A program made the position numbers and the translations under genes. DNA of 64,000 bases from Bacteroides zoogleoformans (GTDB lineage Bacteria > Bacteroidota > Bacteroidia > Bacteroidales > Bacteroidaceae), in assembly GCF_002998435.1 (NCBI RefSeq), contig NZ_CP027231.1:2025001-2089000 (forward strand), in the 5' to 3' direction. This document shows positions 54,658 to 63,251 of the stretch, piece after piece. Every line of letters starts with the position of its first letter. The stretch's first letter is position 1. A model generated the notes under the pieces. That model was not told where the DNA came from. It made no database searches and saw only the letters and a list, made by a program, of their open reading frames with translations.

Positions 54658-55857
54658 ATGAAAACAGTACTCGCTACTTGGGGCCTCTCCCTCCTTGCGT
54701 TCTGCGGTTGCGCGGGACAAAAGCAGGACGGAAGCCGCTTCATTCAGGAAAACATCGAGAACGCCGCGGCGCAGGAAACGCGGCAGACGGACCTCATCGA
54801 GAAATCGGGCAAAATCCTCCGTCCCCGCACCGTGAACAAGGACGGAAACATCGTCTACGTGCCCATCGACGACTGGTGCTCGGGTTTCTTCCCCGGCGTC
54901 GTCTGGTACACCTACCAGCTGACGGGCGACGAGAAGTGGCTGCCTCTGGCCGAGAAATATACCGAGGCGTTGGACTCCGTGCAATACCTCACGTGGCATC
55001 ACGACGTGGGCTTCATGATTGGCTCCAGCTACCTGAACGGATACCGCTTTGCGGGGAAAGAGGCCTACAAGCCGGTCATCGTGCAGGCCGCCCGGTCGCT
55101 CTCCACCCGCTTTCGCCCCGCGGCCGGCGTGCTCCAGTCGTGGGACGCGGACAAGGGGTGGCAGGCGCGCAGAGGCTGGAAATGCCCCGTCATCATCGAC
55201 AACATGATGAACCTGGAGCTGCTGTTCGAGGCGTCCTTGCTCTCGGGAGACTCTACGTATTATCAGATAGCCCGTAGACATGCCGACACCACGCTGGCCC
55301 ACCACTTCCGCCCGGACAACAGTTGCTATCACGTGGTGGACTACGACCCCGAGACGGGCGAGGTGCGCAGCCGCGAGACGGCGCAAGGCTATGCCCACGA
55401 GTCGGCTTGGGCACGCGGTCAGGCTTGGGCGTTGTATGGCTACACCATGTGCTACCGCTATACGCGCGACCCTCGTTACCTGGCTCAGGCCGAAAAGATT
55501 TACAGCTTCATCTTCCATAATAAGCACCTGCCGGAAGACTTGGTGCCGTACTGGGACTTCGACGCCCCCGGCATCCCCCGCGAGCCGCGCGACGCCTCGG
55601 CGGCCGCCTGCACGGCTTCCGCCCTGTACGAGCTGAGCACCTACCTCCCCGGCAAAGGCTATAAGGAGACGGCGGACAAGGTGATGGAAAGTCTGGCCTC
55701 ACCCGCCTACCGCGCAAAGGTGGGCACCAACGGGAACTTCATCCTGATGCACTCCGTAGGCAGCATTCCCCACGGCGCGGAAATCGACGTGCCCCTGAAC
55801 TACGCCGACTATTATTTCTTGGAAGGATTGAAACGAAAAAGAGACTTGGAAAAATGA
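54658..55857 (+). CDS. GH88 unsaturated glucuronyl hydrolase
   Basis: 399 residues with a lipoprotein-like signal (LLAFCGC, Cys near 18-20). (alpha/alpha)6 barrel with catalytic Asp candidates Asp116 in WHHDVGFM and Asp181 in IIDNMMNL, matching the two Asp of characterised UGL enzymes. It hydrates the double bond of unsaturated uronic acid at the non-reducing end of lyase products and releases the amino sugar, so it acts after the PL8 lyase. Very rich in G and C (50 of 60 bases at 55561-55620). Its stop overlaps the next start (ATGA), so it is translationally coupled to the sulfatase. Confidence 0.93.
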   Translation: MKTVLATWGLSLLAFCGCAGQKQDGSRFIQENIENAAAQETRQTDLIEKSGKILRPRTVNKDGNIVYVPIDDWCSGFFPGVVWYTYQLTGDEKWLPLAEKYTEALDSVQYLTWHHDVGFMIGSSYLNGYRFAGKEAYKPVIVQAARSLSTRFRPAAGVLQSWDADKGWQARRGWKCPVIIDNMMNLELLFEASLLSGDSTYYQIARRHADTTLAHHFRPDNSCYHVVDYDPETGEVRSRETAQGYAHESAWARGQAWALYGYTMCYRYTRDPRYLAQAEKIYSFIFHNKHLPEDLVPYWDFDAPGIPREPRDASAAACTASALYELSTYLPGKGYKETADKVMESLASPAYRAKVGTNGNFILMHSVGSIPHGAEIDVPLNYADYYFLEGLKRKRDLEK

Positions 55858-57398
55858 AAACAGGATTCGGCATATTAGTCGGCGGTCTGGGCGTATTTGC
55901 CCTGCAAGGCTGCAAAACCCGGCAAACGGCGGAAACCGTACGCCCCAACGTCATCTATGTATTCCCCGACCAGATGCGCAACCAGGCGATGGGCTTCTGG
56001 GGAGAAGAGGGCTTTCGCGAGCGGGTGAACTTCCGCAACGACCCCGTACACACGCCCCGCCTGAACGAGTTTGCCCGTCAGTCGCTGGTGCTGACCTCGG
56101 CCATGAGCAACTGTCCTTTGAGCAGTCCGCACCGCGGTTCCCTCCTCACGGGGATGTATCCCAACAAGAGCGGCATCCCCTTGAATTGCAACTCCAGTCG
56201 GCCCATAAGCACGCTCCGCGAAGATGCCGTATGCGTGAGCGACGTATTCGCACGCGCCGGATATGACTGCGCCTACATCGGCAAGCTGCATGCCGACTTC
56301 CCCACGCCCAACGACCCCGAACGTCCCGGTCGCTACGTGGAAGACCGCATACCGGCATGGGATGCCTACACGCCGAAGCAACGCCGGCACGGCTTCAACT
56401 ATTGGTACTCGTACGGCACCTTCGACGAACACAAGAACCCGCACTATTGGGACACCGACGGAAGACGCCACAACCCGCACGAATGGTCGCCCCTGCACGA
56501 GGCGGACAAGGTGGTGGCTTACCTGAAGAACGAGGGCGGCGTGCGAAACCCGAACAAGCCTTTCTTCATCATGGTGGGCATGAATCCGCCCCACAGTCCC
56601 TACCGCTCAACGGACGACTGCATGGAACAGGACTTCAATCTCTATAAGGACCAACCGCTGGACAGCCTCCTCATCCGCCCCAACGCAGACCCCACCATGC
56701 CCAAGGCAGAGAGCGCCCGCTACTACTTCGCATCCGTCACCGGCGTAGACCGTGCCTTCGGACAGATACTCGACGCATTGAAAGCGCTTGGACTGGAAGA
56801 GAACACCATCGTAGTCTTTGCCTCCGACCACGGCGAAACCATGTGCAGCCAGCGCACGGACGACCCGAAGAACTCGCCCTACGCCGAGTCCATGAACACT
56901 CCGTTCCTGGTGCGCTATCCGCAGAAGGTGAAGCCCCGTGTGGACAACCTGATACTCTCTTCGCCGGACATCATGCCCACGCTGCTGGGGCTTGCCGGAC
57001 TTTCCGGCTCCATCCCCGAGGAGGTGCAGGGACGCAACTATGCACCGCTCTTCCTGGACGAAAAGGCCGCAGTGACACGTCCCTCGGGTGCGCTCTACAT
57101 ACAAAATCTGGATGGCGAGAAAGATGCCGACGGGCTGGTTCGTTCCTACTTCCCCTCGGCGCGCGGCTTCAAGTCGGCACGCTACACGCTGGCGCTCTAC
57201 ATCGACCGCCAAGACCATCGCCTGGTGAAGAGCCTGCTGTTCGACGACGAGCAAGACCCTTACCAGCTGCACAACCTCCCCCTGCAACAGAACGCCGAAA
57301 TCGTGAAAGGGCTCTGCACCGAGATGGGCAAGATGCTGAAAGCCATCGATGACCCGTGGTATCAGGAGAAAATCTTGTCGGAAATGATTCCGTACTGA
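55854..57398 (+). CDS. S1-family sulfatase, chondroitin 4-O-sulfatase-like, Ser-type
   Basis: 514 residues with a weak lipoprotein-type signal (LGVFALQGC). The sulfatase signature is S-S-P-H-R with FGly-precursor Ser90 in PLSSPHRGSLLTG. Metal ligands in FPDQMRNQ and SDHGE (Asp-His in place of the more usual Asp-Asn) are present. Gene order GH88 then sulfatase matches the B. thetaiotaomicron chondroitin locus, where the neighbour of GH88 is an endo-acting 4-O-sulfatase, so this is the likely activity. Like the other sulfatase it is Ser-type and needs an anSME. Same G and C rich codon use as GH88. Confidence 0.88.
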   Translation: MKTGFGILVGGLGVFALQGCKTRQTAETVRPNVIYVFPDQMRNQAMGFWGEEGFRERVNFRNDPVHTPRLNEFARQSLVLTSAMSNCPLSSPHRGSLLTGMYPNKSGIPLNCNSSRPISTLREDAVCVSDVFARAGYDCAYIGKLHADFPTPNDPERPGRYVEDRIPAWDAYTPKQRRHGFNYWYSYGTFDEHKNPHYWDTDGRRHNPHEWSPLHEADKVVAYLKNEGGVRNPNKPFFIMVGMNPPHSPYRSTDDCMEQDFNLYKDQPLDSLLIRPNADPTMPKAESARYYFASVTGVDRAFGQILDALKALGLEENTIVVFASDHGETMCSQRTDDPKNSPYAESMNTPFLVRYPQKVKPRVDNLILSSPDIMPTLLGLAGLSGSIPEEVQGRNYAPLFLDEKAAVTRPSGALYIQNLDGEKDADGLVRSYFPSARGFKSARYTLALYIDRQDHRLVKSLLFDDEQDPYQLHNLPLQQNAEIVKGLCTEMGKMLKAIDDPWYQEKILSEMIPY

Positions 57399-57540
57399 AA
57401 AGGAGAAGACTGAAAGGCGCGGATTGCGCGGAATATTTTTCAGCCGTATCATTTATTTCAATAAAAGTGGAAGTGGCAAATCTTTGTTTTAAAGTCTTCT
57501 TTGCGAGTAGGGCTGATTTAGTCTGATTGAAGGAGATTGG

Positions 57541-58494
57541 TTACAACCCTTCAATCAGTCTTTTCAGCACTACCGTAGCAGAAATTTCACGGTTGGCAGC
57601 TTCGGGAATGACGATGGATTGTGGGCTCTCGATGACATCATCCGTCACAATCATATTGCGGCGAACCGGCAGACAGTGCATGAAGTAAGCGTTATCGGTC
57701 ACAGCCATCTGCCGTTCGCTTACTGTCCATTCACGATCTTTGCTCAATATTCGCCCGTAGTTATCACCCGTATAGGCTGCCCAGTTCTTGGCATAAATAA
57801 AATCAGCTCCCTCAAAGGCTTTCATCTGGTCGTATTCCACACGTGCATTACCCACAAACTGCGGGTCAAGCTCATAGCCTTCGGGGTGCGTAATGACAAA
57901 ATCATAATCCGTGGCATTCATCCATTCGGCAAAGGAGTTGGGAACAGCTTGAGGCAACGGACGAGGATGCGGCGCCCAAGTCATAACTACTTTGGGGCGG
58001 GCTTTCTTTTTATATTCCTCGATGGTGATGAGGTCGGCAAAGCTCTGCAAGGGGTGGCGTGTGGCAGCCTCCATAGAGAAAATCGGCCGGCCGGAATAGC
58101 GGATGAACTGATTCAATATCATTTCATTATAATCTTCCTCTTTGTTTTCAAAGCGGGCAAAGGAGCGCACCCCTATCACATCACAGTAACAACCCATCAC
58201 AGGGATGGCCTCCAGCAAGTGTTCCGGCTTCTCTCCGTCCATGATAACGCCCCGTTCCGTTTCGAGCTTCCATGCGCCTTGATTGATGTCCAACACAATG
58301 ACGTTCATACCCAGATTCATGGCAGCCTTCTGTGTACTGAGACGGGTGCGCAGGCTGGAGTTGAAAAATATCATCATCAACGTCTTGTTGCGTCCCAACT
58401 CCACATTTTTAAAACGGTCTTTCTTAATCTCAAATGCTTCGTTCAATGCAGACCTCAGATTACCGATGTCTTGTACGCAAGTAAAATTTCTCAT
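57541..58494 (-). CDS. argF': N-succinylornithine carbamoyltransferase
   Basis: 317 residues. The carbamoyl phosphate site is FFNSSLRTRLST (about 43-54), with HPLQS near 147 and HCLPVRR near 270. Residue 90 is Pro (GEKPEHLLEA). In this family Pro at position 90 marks the succinyl-ornithine enzyme of Bacteroides fragilis, where Glu at the matching site marks acetyl-ornithine enzymes. So it should convert N-succinyl-L-ornithine to N-succinyl-L-citrulline in the succinylated arginine pathway of Bacteroides. Last gene of the run DUF2007-proB-proA-argF', 25 bp after proA. Confidence 0.9.
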   Translation of the reverse strand: MRNFTCVQDIGNLRSALNEAFEIKKDRFKNVELGRNKTLMMIFFNSSLRTRLSTQKAAMNLGMNVIVLDINQGAWKLETERGVIMDGEKPEHLLEAIPVMGCYCDVIGVRSFARFENKEEDYNEMILNQFIRYSGRPIFSMEAATRHPLQSFADLITIEEYKKKARPKVVMTWAPHPRPLPQAVPNSFAEWMNATDYDFVITHPEGYELDPQFVGNARVEYDQMKAFEGADFIYAKNWAAYTGDNYGRILSKDREWTVSERQMAVTDNAYFMHCLPVRRNMIVTDDVIESPQSIVIPEAANREISATVVLKRLIEGL

Positions 58495-58519
58495 CTATCT
58501 TTTGCTTTATATGTGATTA

Positions 58520-59767
58520 TTAATTTCTGATTTGTCCGTTCCCCTCTACAATCCATTTATAGGTAGTCATCTCTTCCAATCCCATCGGCCCACGGGCATG
58601 GAGCTTCTGAGTGCTGATGCCTATTTCGGCACCTAATCCAAACTGGGCTCCGTCAGTGAAAGATGTCGGCGCATTGACATAGACGCAGGCCGCATCCACT
58701 TCACGACAGAATTGTTCGCCATGCAAGCGGTCTTCCGTAACGATGCATTCGCTGTGCTTGGAGCTATACTTCCGTATATGCGCCAAAGCATCACGCAGGG
58801 AGTCCACTGTCTTAATGGACATTTTATAATCCAGAAATTCTTTGCCGTAGCAATCTTCATCGGCAGGCTGCAACAATGCTGCGGGATAGTTGCCTTGCAA
58901 AGCCTCGTATGCAGACCGGTCGGCATAAAGAGTAACGCTTCTGTCGCCCAAGGAAGCGCAAAGTATAGGAAGATCGGACAAGCGGTTGGCGTCGATAATC
59001 AGGCAATCCAATGCATTGCAGACACTGACGCGACGTGTCTTGGCGTTGCAGATAATAGGCGCACCTTTCCGCACATCGCCATAACGGTCGAAGAAAGTAT
59101 GGCATACGCCGGCCCCGGTTTCGATGACCGATATGGTGGCATTTTGCCGCACATAATCAATCAGTCCGCTACTGCCACGGGGGATGATGACGTCCACATA
59201 GCCATTGGCATGCAGCAGCTCGGCAGTAGCCTCTCGGTCGGCGGGCAACAGCTCCACTACGTGTGGGTCTATTTCAAAGCGCCTCAACACCTCGTGTATC
59301 ACCCGAACAATGGCACGGTTGGAGCAATCGGCATCGCTCCCACCCTTCAAGATGCAAGCGTTACCGCTCTTCAGGCAAAGCGAAAACACATCGAAACCGA
59401 CATTGGGACGGGCTTCGTAAATGATACCGATTACCCCGAAAGGCACACTTACTCTTTTTATCTTCAGCCCATTGGGGCGAACATCCTCTTTCAGTATCCG
59501 TCCCAATGGCGAGGGCAGAGAAGCCACATCCCGTATATCTGAGGCGATGCCTTGCAGACGTTCCTCTGTCAGTTGCAGACGATCGTATTTAGGGTTGTCA
59601 GGAGACATGCGCTCCAAGTCTTTCCGGTTCTCGCCAAGTATGAAATCGGCTTTTCCCTCAGCCGCATCTGCAACAGCCAATAATATTTCATTGATGTCCT
59701 TGTCGCTTAAGCCCAAAAGTTTGCAGGCAGCCTCTTGTACTGCGACAAAGGTTCTGTTTAAATTCAT
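58520..59767 (-). CDS. proA: Glutamate-5-semialdehyde dehydrogenase (gamma-glutamyl phosphate reductase)
   Basis: 415 residues, the normal ProA length. The aldehyde dehydrogenase fold carries the catalytic Cys in [13 protein letters not shown], and the family motif [16 protein letters not shown] is near 115. It reduces gamma-glutamyl phosphate to glutamate semialdehyde with NADPH, the second step of proline synthesis, in the cytoplasm. It is 22 bp after proB. Confidence 0.96.
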   Translation of the reverse strand: MNLNRTFVAVQEAACKLLGLSDKDINEILLAVADAAEGKADFILGENRKDLERMSPDNPKYDRLQLTEERLQGIASDIRDVASLPSPLGRILKEDVRPNGLKIKRVSVPFGVIGIIYEARPNVGFDVFSLCLKSGNACILKGGSDADCSNRAIVRVIHEVLRRFEIDPHVVELLPADREATAELLHANGYVDVIIPRGSSGLIDYVRQNATISVIETGAGVCHTFFDRYGDVRKGAPIICNAKTRRVSVCNALDCLIIDANRLSDLPILCASLGDRSVTLYADRSAYEALQGNYPAALLQPADEDCYGKEFLDYKMSIKTVDSLRDALAHIRKYSSKHSECIVTEDRLHGEQFCREVDAACVYVNAPTSFTDGAQFGLGAEIGISTQKLHARGPMGLEEMTTYKWIVEGNGQIRN

Positions 59768-59789
59768 ATCTGTAAGTGGCTTTAGCAGG

Positions 59790-60890
59790 TTATTCTAAAT
59801 ATAAATAGTCGTAATGCACAATGGGCCTTTTACCGTGTTTGCCCATAGCTTCACGCGCTTGTCCTGAGTTGCAATCGGCTTTTCCCACGCCTATCGAATG
59901 ACCTTCAGAGTCTATGATTCGCACGATGTCGTCTTTCTCAAACTCCCCATGCACAGCAATGACGCCTATCGGCAGAATACTGACAGCTTTATCTGACATC
60001 AACACCCTCTTTGCACAATCATCGATATGCAGTTCCCCTTTGGCAAAACCTCCGCTGTGGGCAATCCATTTCTTGACACTGGAAACAGGTTCTGACGAGG
60101 GGATGAAACGAGTATATTCCAGACCTTCATCTTTCACGCTTGCCTTCTCATTTCGGATGACGTCCACCAAGATATTATCCTTCTTGCCATTGGCAATGAT
60201 AACAGTGATGCCTTCGTCTGCCACTTTGCGGGCTATACTTGTTTTTGTCAGCATTCCCCCTCGTCCGAATCCGGATTTCGTGGTTTGAATATAAGAGGAC
60301 AAATCCTTTCCCTGCCCTATCTCGCGAATAATTCGTGATGCCGAATCGGCAGGCGGTCCATTGTAAATTCCATTGATATTGCTGAGAATAATCAGCGTTT
60401 GCACATCCATCATGGAAGCTATCAATCCGGACAGCTCATCGTTATCGGTAAACATCAGTTCACTCACGGAAATAGTATCATTCTCATTCACAATGGGAAT
60501 GACACCGTTTTCCAACATCACGGTCATGCAATTCTTCTGATTGAGATAATGCCGGCGGGTGGCAAAACTTTCCTTCATGGTAAGAACTTGTCCCACAGGA
60601 ACGCCGTGTTCACGGAATAATTCATAATAGCGATTGATGAGTTTAGCTTGTCCCACGGCCGAGAAAAGTTGCCGCTGGTCTACGCTGTCCAATTTTCTAT
60701 CGGGTTGTATTTCACTGCGCCCCGAAGCCACAGCTCCGGAGGAAACAAGAATTATCTCCATGCCTGCTTTATGTAATTCTGCTATCTGGTCTACAAGCGC
60801 AGACATGCGCGTAATGTCGAGAGTGCCGTCACAACGTGTCAAGACATTGCTGCCTACCTTGACAGTAATTCTATTAAAGTCTATCCTCAT
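59790..60890 (-). CDS. proB: Glutamate 5-kinase
   Basis: 366 residues from ATG 60890 ([15 protein letters not shown]). The frame extends to 60941, but that part overlaps the DUF2007 gene and does not resemble the family. Amino acid kinase domain (about 1-250, [28 protein letters not shown]) and C-terminal PUA domain (about 270-350). It phosphorylates glutamate in the first step of proline synthesis and is usually feedback-inhibited by proline. The start overlaps the DUF2007 stop by 17 bp. Confidence 0.95.
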   Translation of the reverse strand: MRIDFNRITVKVGSNVLTRCDGTLDITRMSALVDQIAELHKAGMEIILVSSGAVASGRSEIQPDRKLDSVDQRQLFSAVGQAKLINRYYELFREHGVPVGQVLTMKESFATRRHYLNQKNCMTVMLENGVIPIVNENDTISVSELMFTDNDELSGLIASMMDVQTLIILSNINGIYNGPPADSASRIIREIGQGKDLSSYIQTTKSGFGRGGMLTKTSIARKVADEGITVIIANGKKDNILVDVIRNEKASVKDEGLEYTRFIPSSEPVSSVKKWIAHSGGFAKGELHIDDCAKRVLMSDKAVSILPIGVIAVHGEFEKDDIVRIIDSEGHSIGVGKADCNSGQAREAMGKHGKRPIVHYDYLYLE

Positions 60891-61113
60891 TTTTTTCGTA
60901 TTCTCTAACCACCGACATGGCGACCTCATAGTCTTTCTCATTGACTAAAACAGAAACATCTACAGCTGTAGCCGGTAATACAAGGTTTACCGCCATTCCA
61001 TCTTTTGTCACGGCTTCGATGCCACTATTCTCCAATAAACTTTTTACAAGTTCTGCTTCCCACGGTGATCCGGAAAACACTTCAACTATTTTACTTTTAT
61101 CTTCCGTCTTCAT
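60874..61113 (-). CDS. DUF2007 small protein
   Basis: 79 residues. The DUF2007 pattern is visible: EVFSGSPWEAELVKSLLENSGIEA, then a hydrophobic strand LVLPATAVDVSVLV. The family is called a putative signal-transducing or ligand-binding domain, without a proven role. First gene of the proline/arginine run and overlapping proB by 17 bp, so possibly linked to amino acid metabolism. Confidence 0.85.
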   Translation of the reverse strand: MKTEDKSKIVEVFSGSPWEAELVKSLLENSGIEAVTKDGMAVNLVLPATAVDVSVLVNEKDYEVAMSVVREYEKNEDRL

Positions 61114-61143
61114 ATCTGTACGAATTTAGAGATTTATCTCGCA

Positions 61144-61151
61144 CAAATATA
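61144..61151 (-). promoter_or_regulatory. -7 element of the DUF2007-proB-proA-argF' operon
   Basis: The - strand reads TATATTTG, a TAnnTTTG match, 31 bp before the DUF2007 start. Confidence 0.6.
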
Positions 61152-61187
61152 ATAAATATTTTCATTATAGCTCGTAGAAACAATAAT

Positions 61188-62027
61188 TTATAACTCAATT
61201 CTCTCTACCTTGATTGTTTCATTAAGAAAAACGGAAGCTGATTCGGTGAATTTGTTTTCCGATTCTGTGGTCCGATAAACACACCTTCCTCCTTTGGTGC
61301 ATTTTCTGTCTATCTCCGAATGACGGAAAAGATAATCTTTCAAACTGTCAGCCACCAGTTCTCCTTGTGTAACGGTAGTGATGCCCGTCGGCATGTATTG
61401 TTGAATCTTGGGCAAAAGAAGCGGGAAGTGCGTGCACCCTAAGATGACCGTATCTATCAGCTTATCCTTGGCAAGAAGTGTATTAATGTATTTATCCACA
61501 AAGTAATCTGCCCCATCTCCTTGCGCCTCGTTATTTTCTACCAACGGCACCCATAGCGGACACGCTTCTCCACAGACTTTGATGTCAGGAAACAATTTAT
61601 GCACTTCCAGCGGATAGGATTCAGACTTAATGGTACCCGACGTGGCAAGCACACCCACATGCCGGCTGTGGGTGATATTTCCAATACACTCTACCGTAGG
61701 ACGGATTACTCCCAGCACACGTCGAGTCGGGTCAAGACGGGGTAAGTCGTTCATCTGTATGCTGCGCAAAGCCTTTGCCGAAGCCGTGTTACAAGCCAGA
61801 ATAACCAGCTGGCAACCCATTTCGAAGAGCTTGACTACTGCTTGTAAGGTAAACTCATAGACTATTTCAAACGAGCGGGTTCCGTAAGGAGCACGTGCGT
61901 TGTCGCCCAAATAAATGTAGTCATACTGTGGGAGTACTTCTCGTATTTTACTTAGAATGGTAAGTCCGCCATATCCCGAATCAAATACGCCGATAGGCCC
62001 CGGAGTGGAAGGCAATGTCTGTTTCAT
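61188..62027 (-). CDS. murI: Glutamate racemase
   Basis: 279 residues. The two catalytic Cys are in ACNTASA (about 84) and LGCTHFPLL (about 196), with the N-terminal GVFDSGYGGLTIL containing the Asp-Ser pair. It makes D-glutamate for peptidoglycan in the cytoplasm. The C-terminus has a 25-residue extension compared with typical MurI. It has its own promoter downstream of the skp genes. Confidence 0.96.
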   Translation of the reverse strand: MKQTLPSTPGPIGVFDSGYGGLTILSKIREVLPQYDYIYLGDNARAPYGTRSFEIVYEFTLQAVVKLFEMGCQLVILACNTASAKALRSIQMNDLPRLDPTRRVLGVIRPTVECIGNITHSRHVGVLATSGTIKSESYPLEVHKLFPDIKVCGEACPLWVPLVENNEAQGDGADYFVDKYINTLLAKDKLIDTVILGCTHFPLLLPKIQQYMPTGITTVTQGELVADSLKDYLFRHSEIDRKCTKGGRCVYRTTESENKFTESASVFLNETIKVERIEL

Positions 62028-62047
62028 GTCATTTCTTCGCTTTCTCG

Positions 62048-62055
62048 CAAAGATA
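62048..62055 (-). promoter_or_regulatory. -7 element for murI
   Basis: The - strand reads TATCTTTG, a TAnnTTTG match, 21 bp before the murI start. Confidence 0.55.
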
Positions 62056-62133
62056 GTATATTTGAGTATAAAAAATAAGCGCGAATGAAACTATCCGCAC
62101 TTACATATCAAAAAAAGATATTTCTCGCCGTTA

Positions 62134-62640
62134 TTATTTAATACCCAGCTGATTCTTTACCTTAGCAGTTACATCTACACTTTGTGCTCCTACGAACGGT
62201 ATCGGAGTACGAGCCAAGTCGAATATATAAACCACGCCTTCTGCCTTGCCCACTACTTGAACGGCCTCGTCCAGCTTTTTATAAATAGGAGCCATAGCTT
62301 CTTGCTGTGCCTTTTGCATGGATTGATAAACTTCTTGTTGGAATTGTTCCTGGCGTTGAGCCATATCCTGCAATTCCTTTTGGCGTCTTTCGGCTATATT
62401 TTTGGGAAGAGAGTCGGCTTGTGCCAAGAACTCTTGATACTTCTTCTGAAATTCCTCATTGGTACGTGTCATTTCTTCCTGATACTTTTTAGACATGTTG
62501 TCCAAATCAGCCTGCGCTTTCGTAAATTCAGGCATAACGGCAATTACTTCTTGAGAATTCATGTGAGCAAATTTTGCTTGCGCCATGGCTCCCAACGGGA
62601 GAATGAACATGACTAAGAATAGTGCGATTTTTTTAAGCAT
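62134..62640 (-). CDS. OmpH/Skp-family periplasmic chaperone
   Basis: 168 residues with a signal peptide (ends near LGAMAQ). The Skp layout is seen: a short beta core (KFAHMNSQEVIAVMPEF), a long alpha-helical coiled coil (about 40-110) and a C-terminal strand set with VVGKAEGVVYIFDLART. It chaperones unfolded outer-membrane proteins to the BAM complex. It is the second skp-like gene downstream of bamA, with its own TACATTTG promoter. Confidence 0.92.
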   Translation of the reverse strand: MLKKIALFLVMFILPLGAMAQAKFAHMNSQEVIAVMPEFTKAQADLDNMSKKYQEEMTRTNEEFQKKYQEFLAQADSLPKNIAERRQKELQDMAQRQEQFQQEVYQSMQKAQQEAMAPIYKKLDEAVQVVGKAEGVVYIFDLARTPIPFVGAQSVDVTAKVKNQLGIK

Positions 62641-62682
62641 AATGTTTATTGTTTATTTGATTAATCGTTTATTGAACGGATG

Positions 62683-62690
62683 CAAATGTA
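62683..62690 (-). promoter_or_regulatory. -7 element before the second skp-like gene
   Basis: The - strand reads TACATTTG, a TAnnTTTG match, 42 bp before the start at 62640. Confidence 0.5.
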
Positions 62691-62695
62691 TGAAA

Positions 62696-63211
62696 TTAAT
62701 TCGAATATCCTAACTTTGCAAGTACTTCATTGCTAATATCGATATTAGGTGAAGCGAAAATAATGCTTGATGCAGAAGCGCGATCCAGCACCACGGCATA
62801 TCCTCTTTGTGATGCAATCTCCTTAACAGCGTTATATATCTTGTCTTGAATAGGTTGCAACAGACTTTCACGCTTTTTGCTTAGCTCGCCTTCCGGACCG
62901 AAGTATTTGCGGCGCAACTCGGCAGCAGATTTTTCTCTGGCCACGATTTCTTCTTCTTTCTTTCCTCTTTGGGCTTCAGAGAGAGAGGCTATTTGAGATT
63001 GGTAGTTTTTGTACAACGCTTTGGTTTCTTCAGCCATCTTTTCTATTTCAGCCTGCCACTGCTTGGAGACTTGTTCCAACTGTTCGTTGGCACGCTCATA
63101 AGCCGGTATATTTCTCAAGATATATTCCATGTCAATCAGAGCAAACTTCTGCGCATTAGCTGCTGCCCCTACGGCGAACAGCATCAAAAGAATGAATAGA
63201 CTCTTCTTCAT
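62696..63211 (-). CDS. OmpH/Skp-family periplasmic chaperone
   Basis: 171 residues with a signal peptide (ends near AAANAQ). It has the same Skp layout as the downstream paralogue: KFALIDMEYILRNIPAYERA, coiled coil (about 40-110) and GYAVVLDRASASSIIFASP. It lies 40 bp after bamA. The two copies differ enough in sequence to be an old duplication, as in many Bacteroidetes. Confidence 0.93.
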   Translation of the reverse strand: MKKSLFILLMLFAVGAAANAQKFALIDMEYILRNIPAYERANEQLEQVSKQWQAEIEKMAEETKALYKNYQSQIASLSEAQRGKKEEEIVAREKSAAELRRKYFGPEGELSKKRESLLQPIQDKIYNAVKEIASQRGYAVVLDRASASSIIFASPNIDISNEVLAKLGYSN

Positions 63212-63251
63212 AACATTACGTTTTTAGTTGTCAATTATAATTGTTCATCAC

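Noticed and set aside
57399..57540. Terminator between sulfatase and argF'
   Set aside because: A short GCGC stem with CTGAAA/TTTCAG outer arms can be drawn, but it is weak and lacks a clean T run, so it was not listed.
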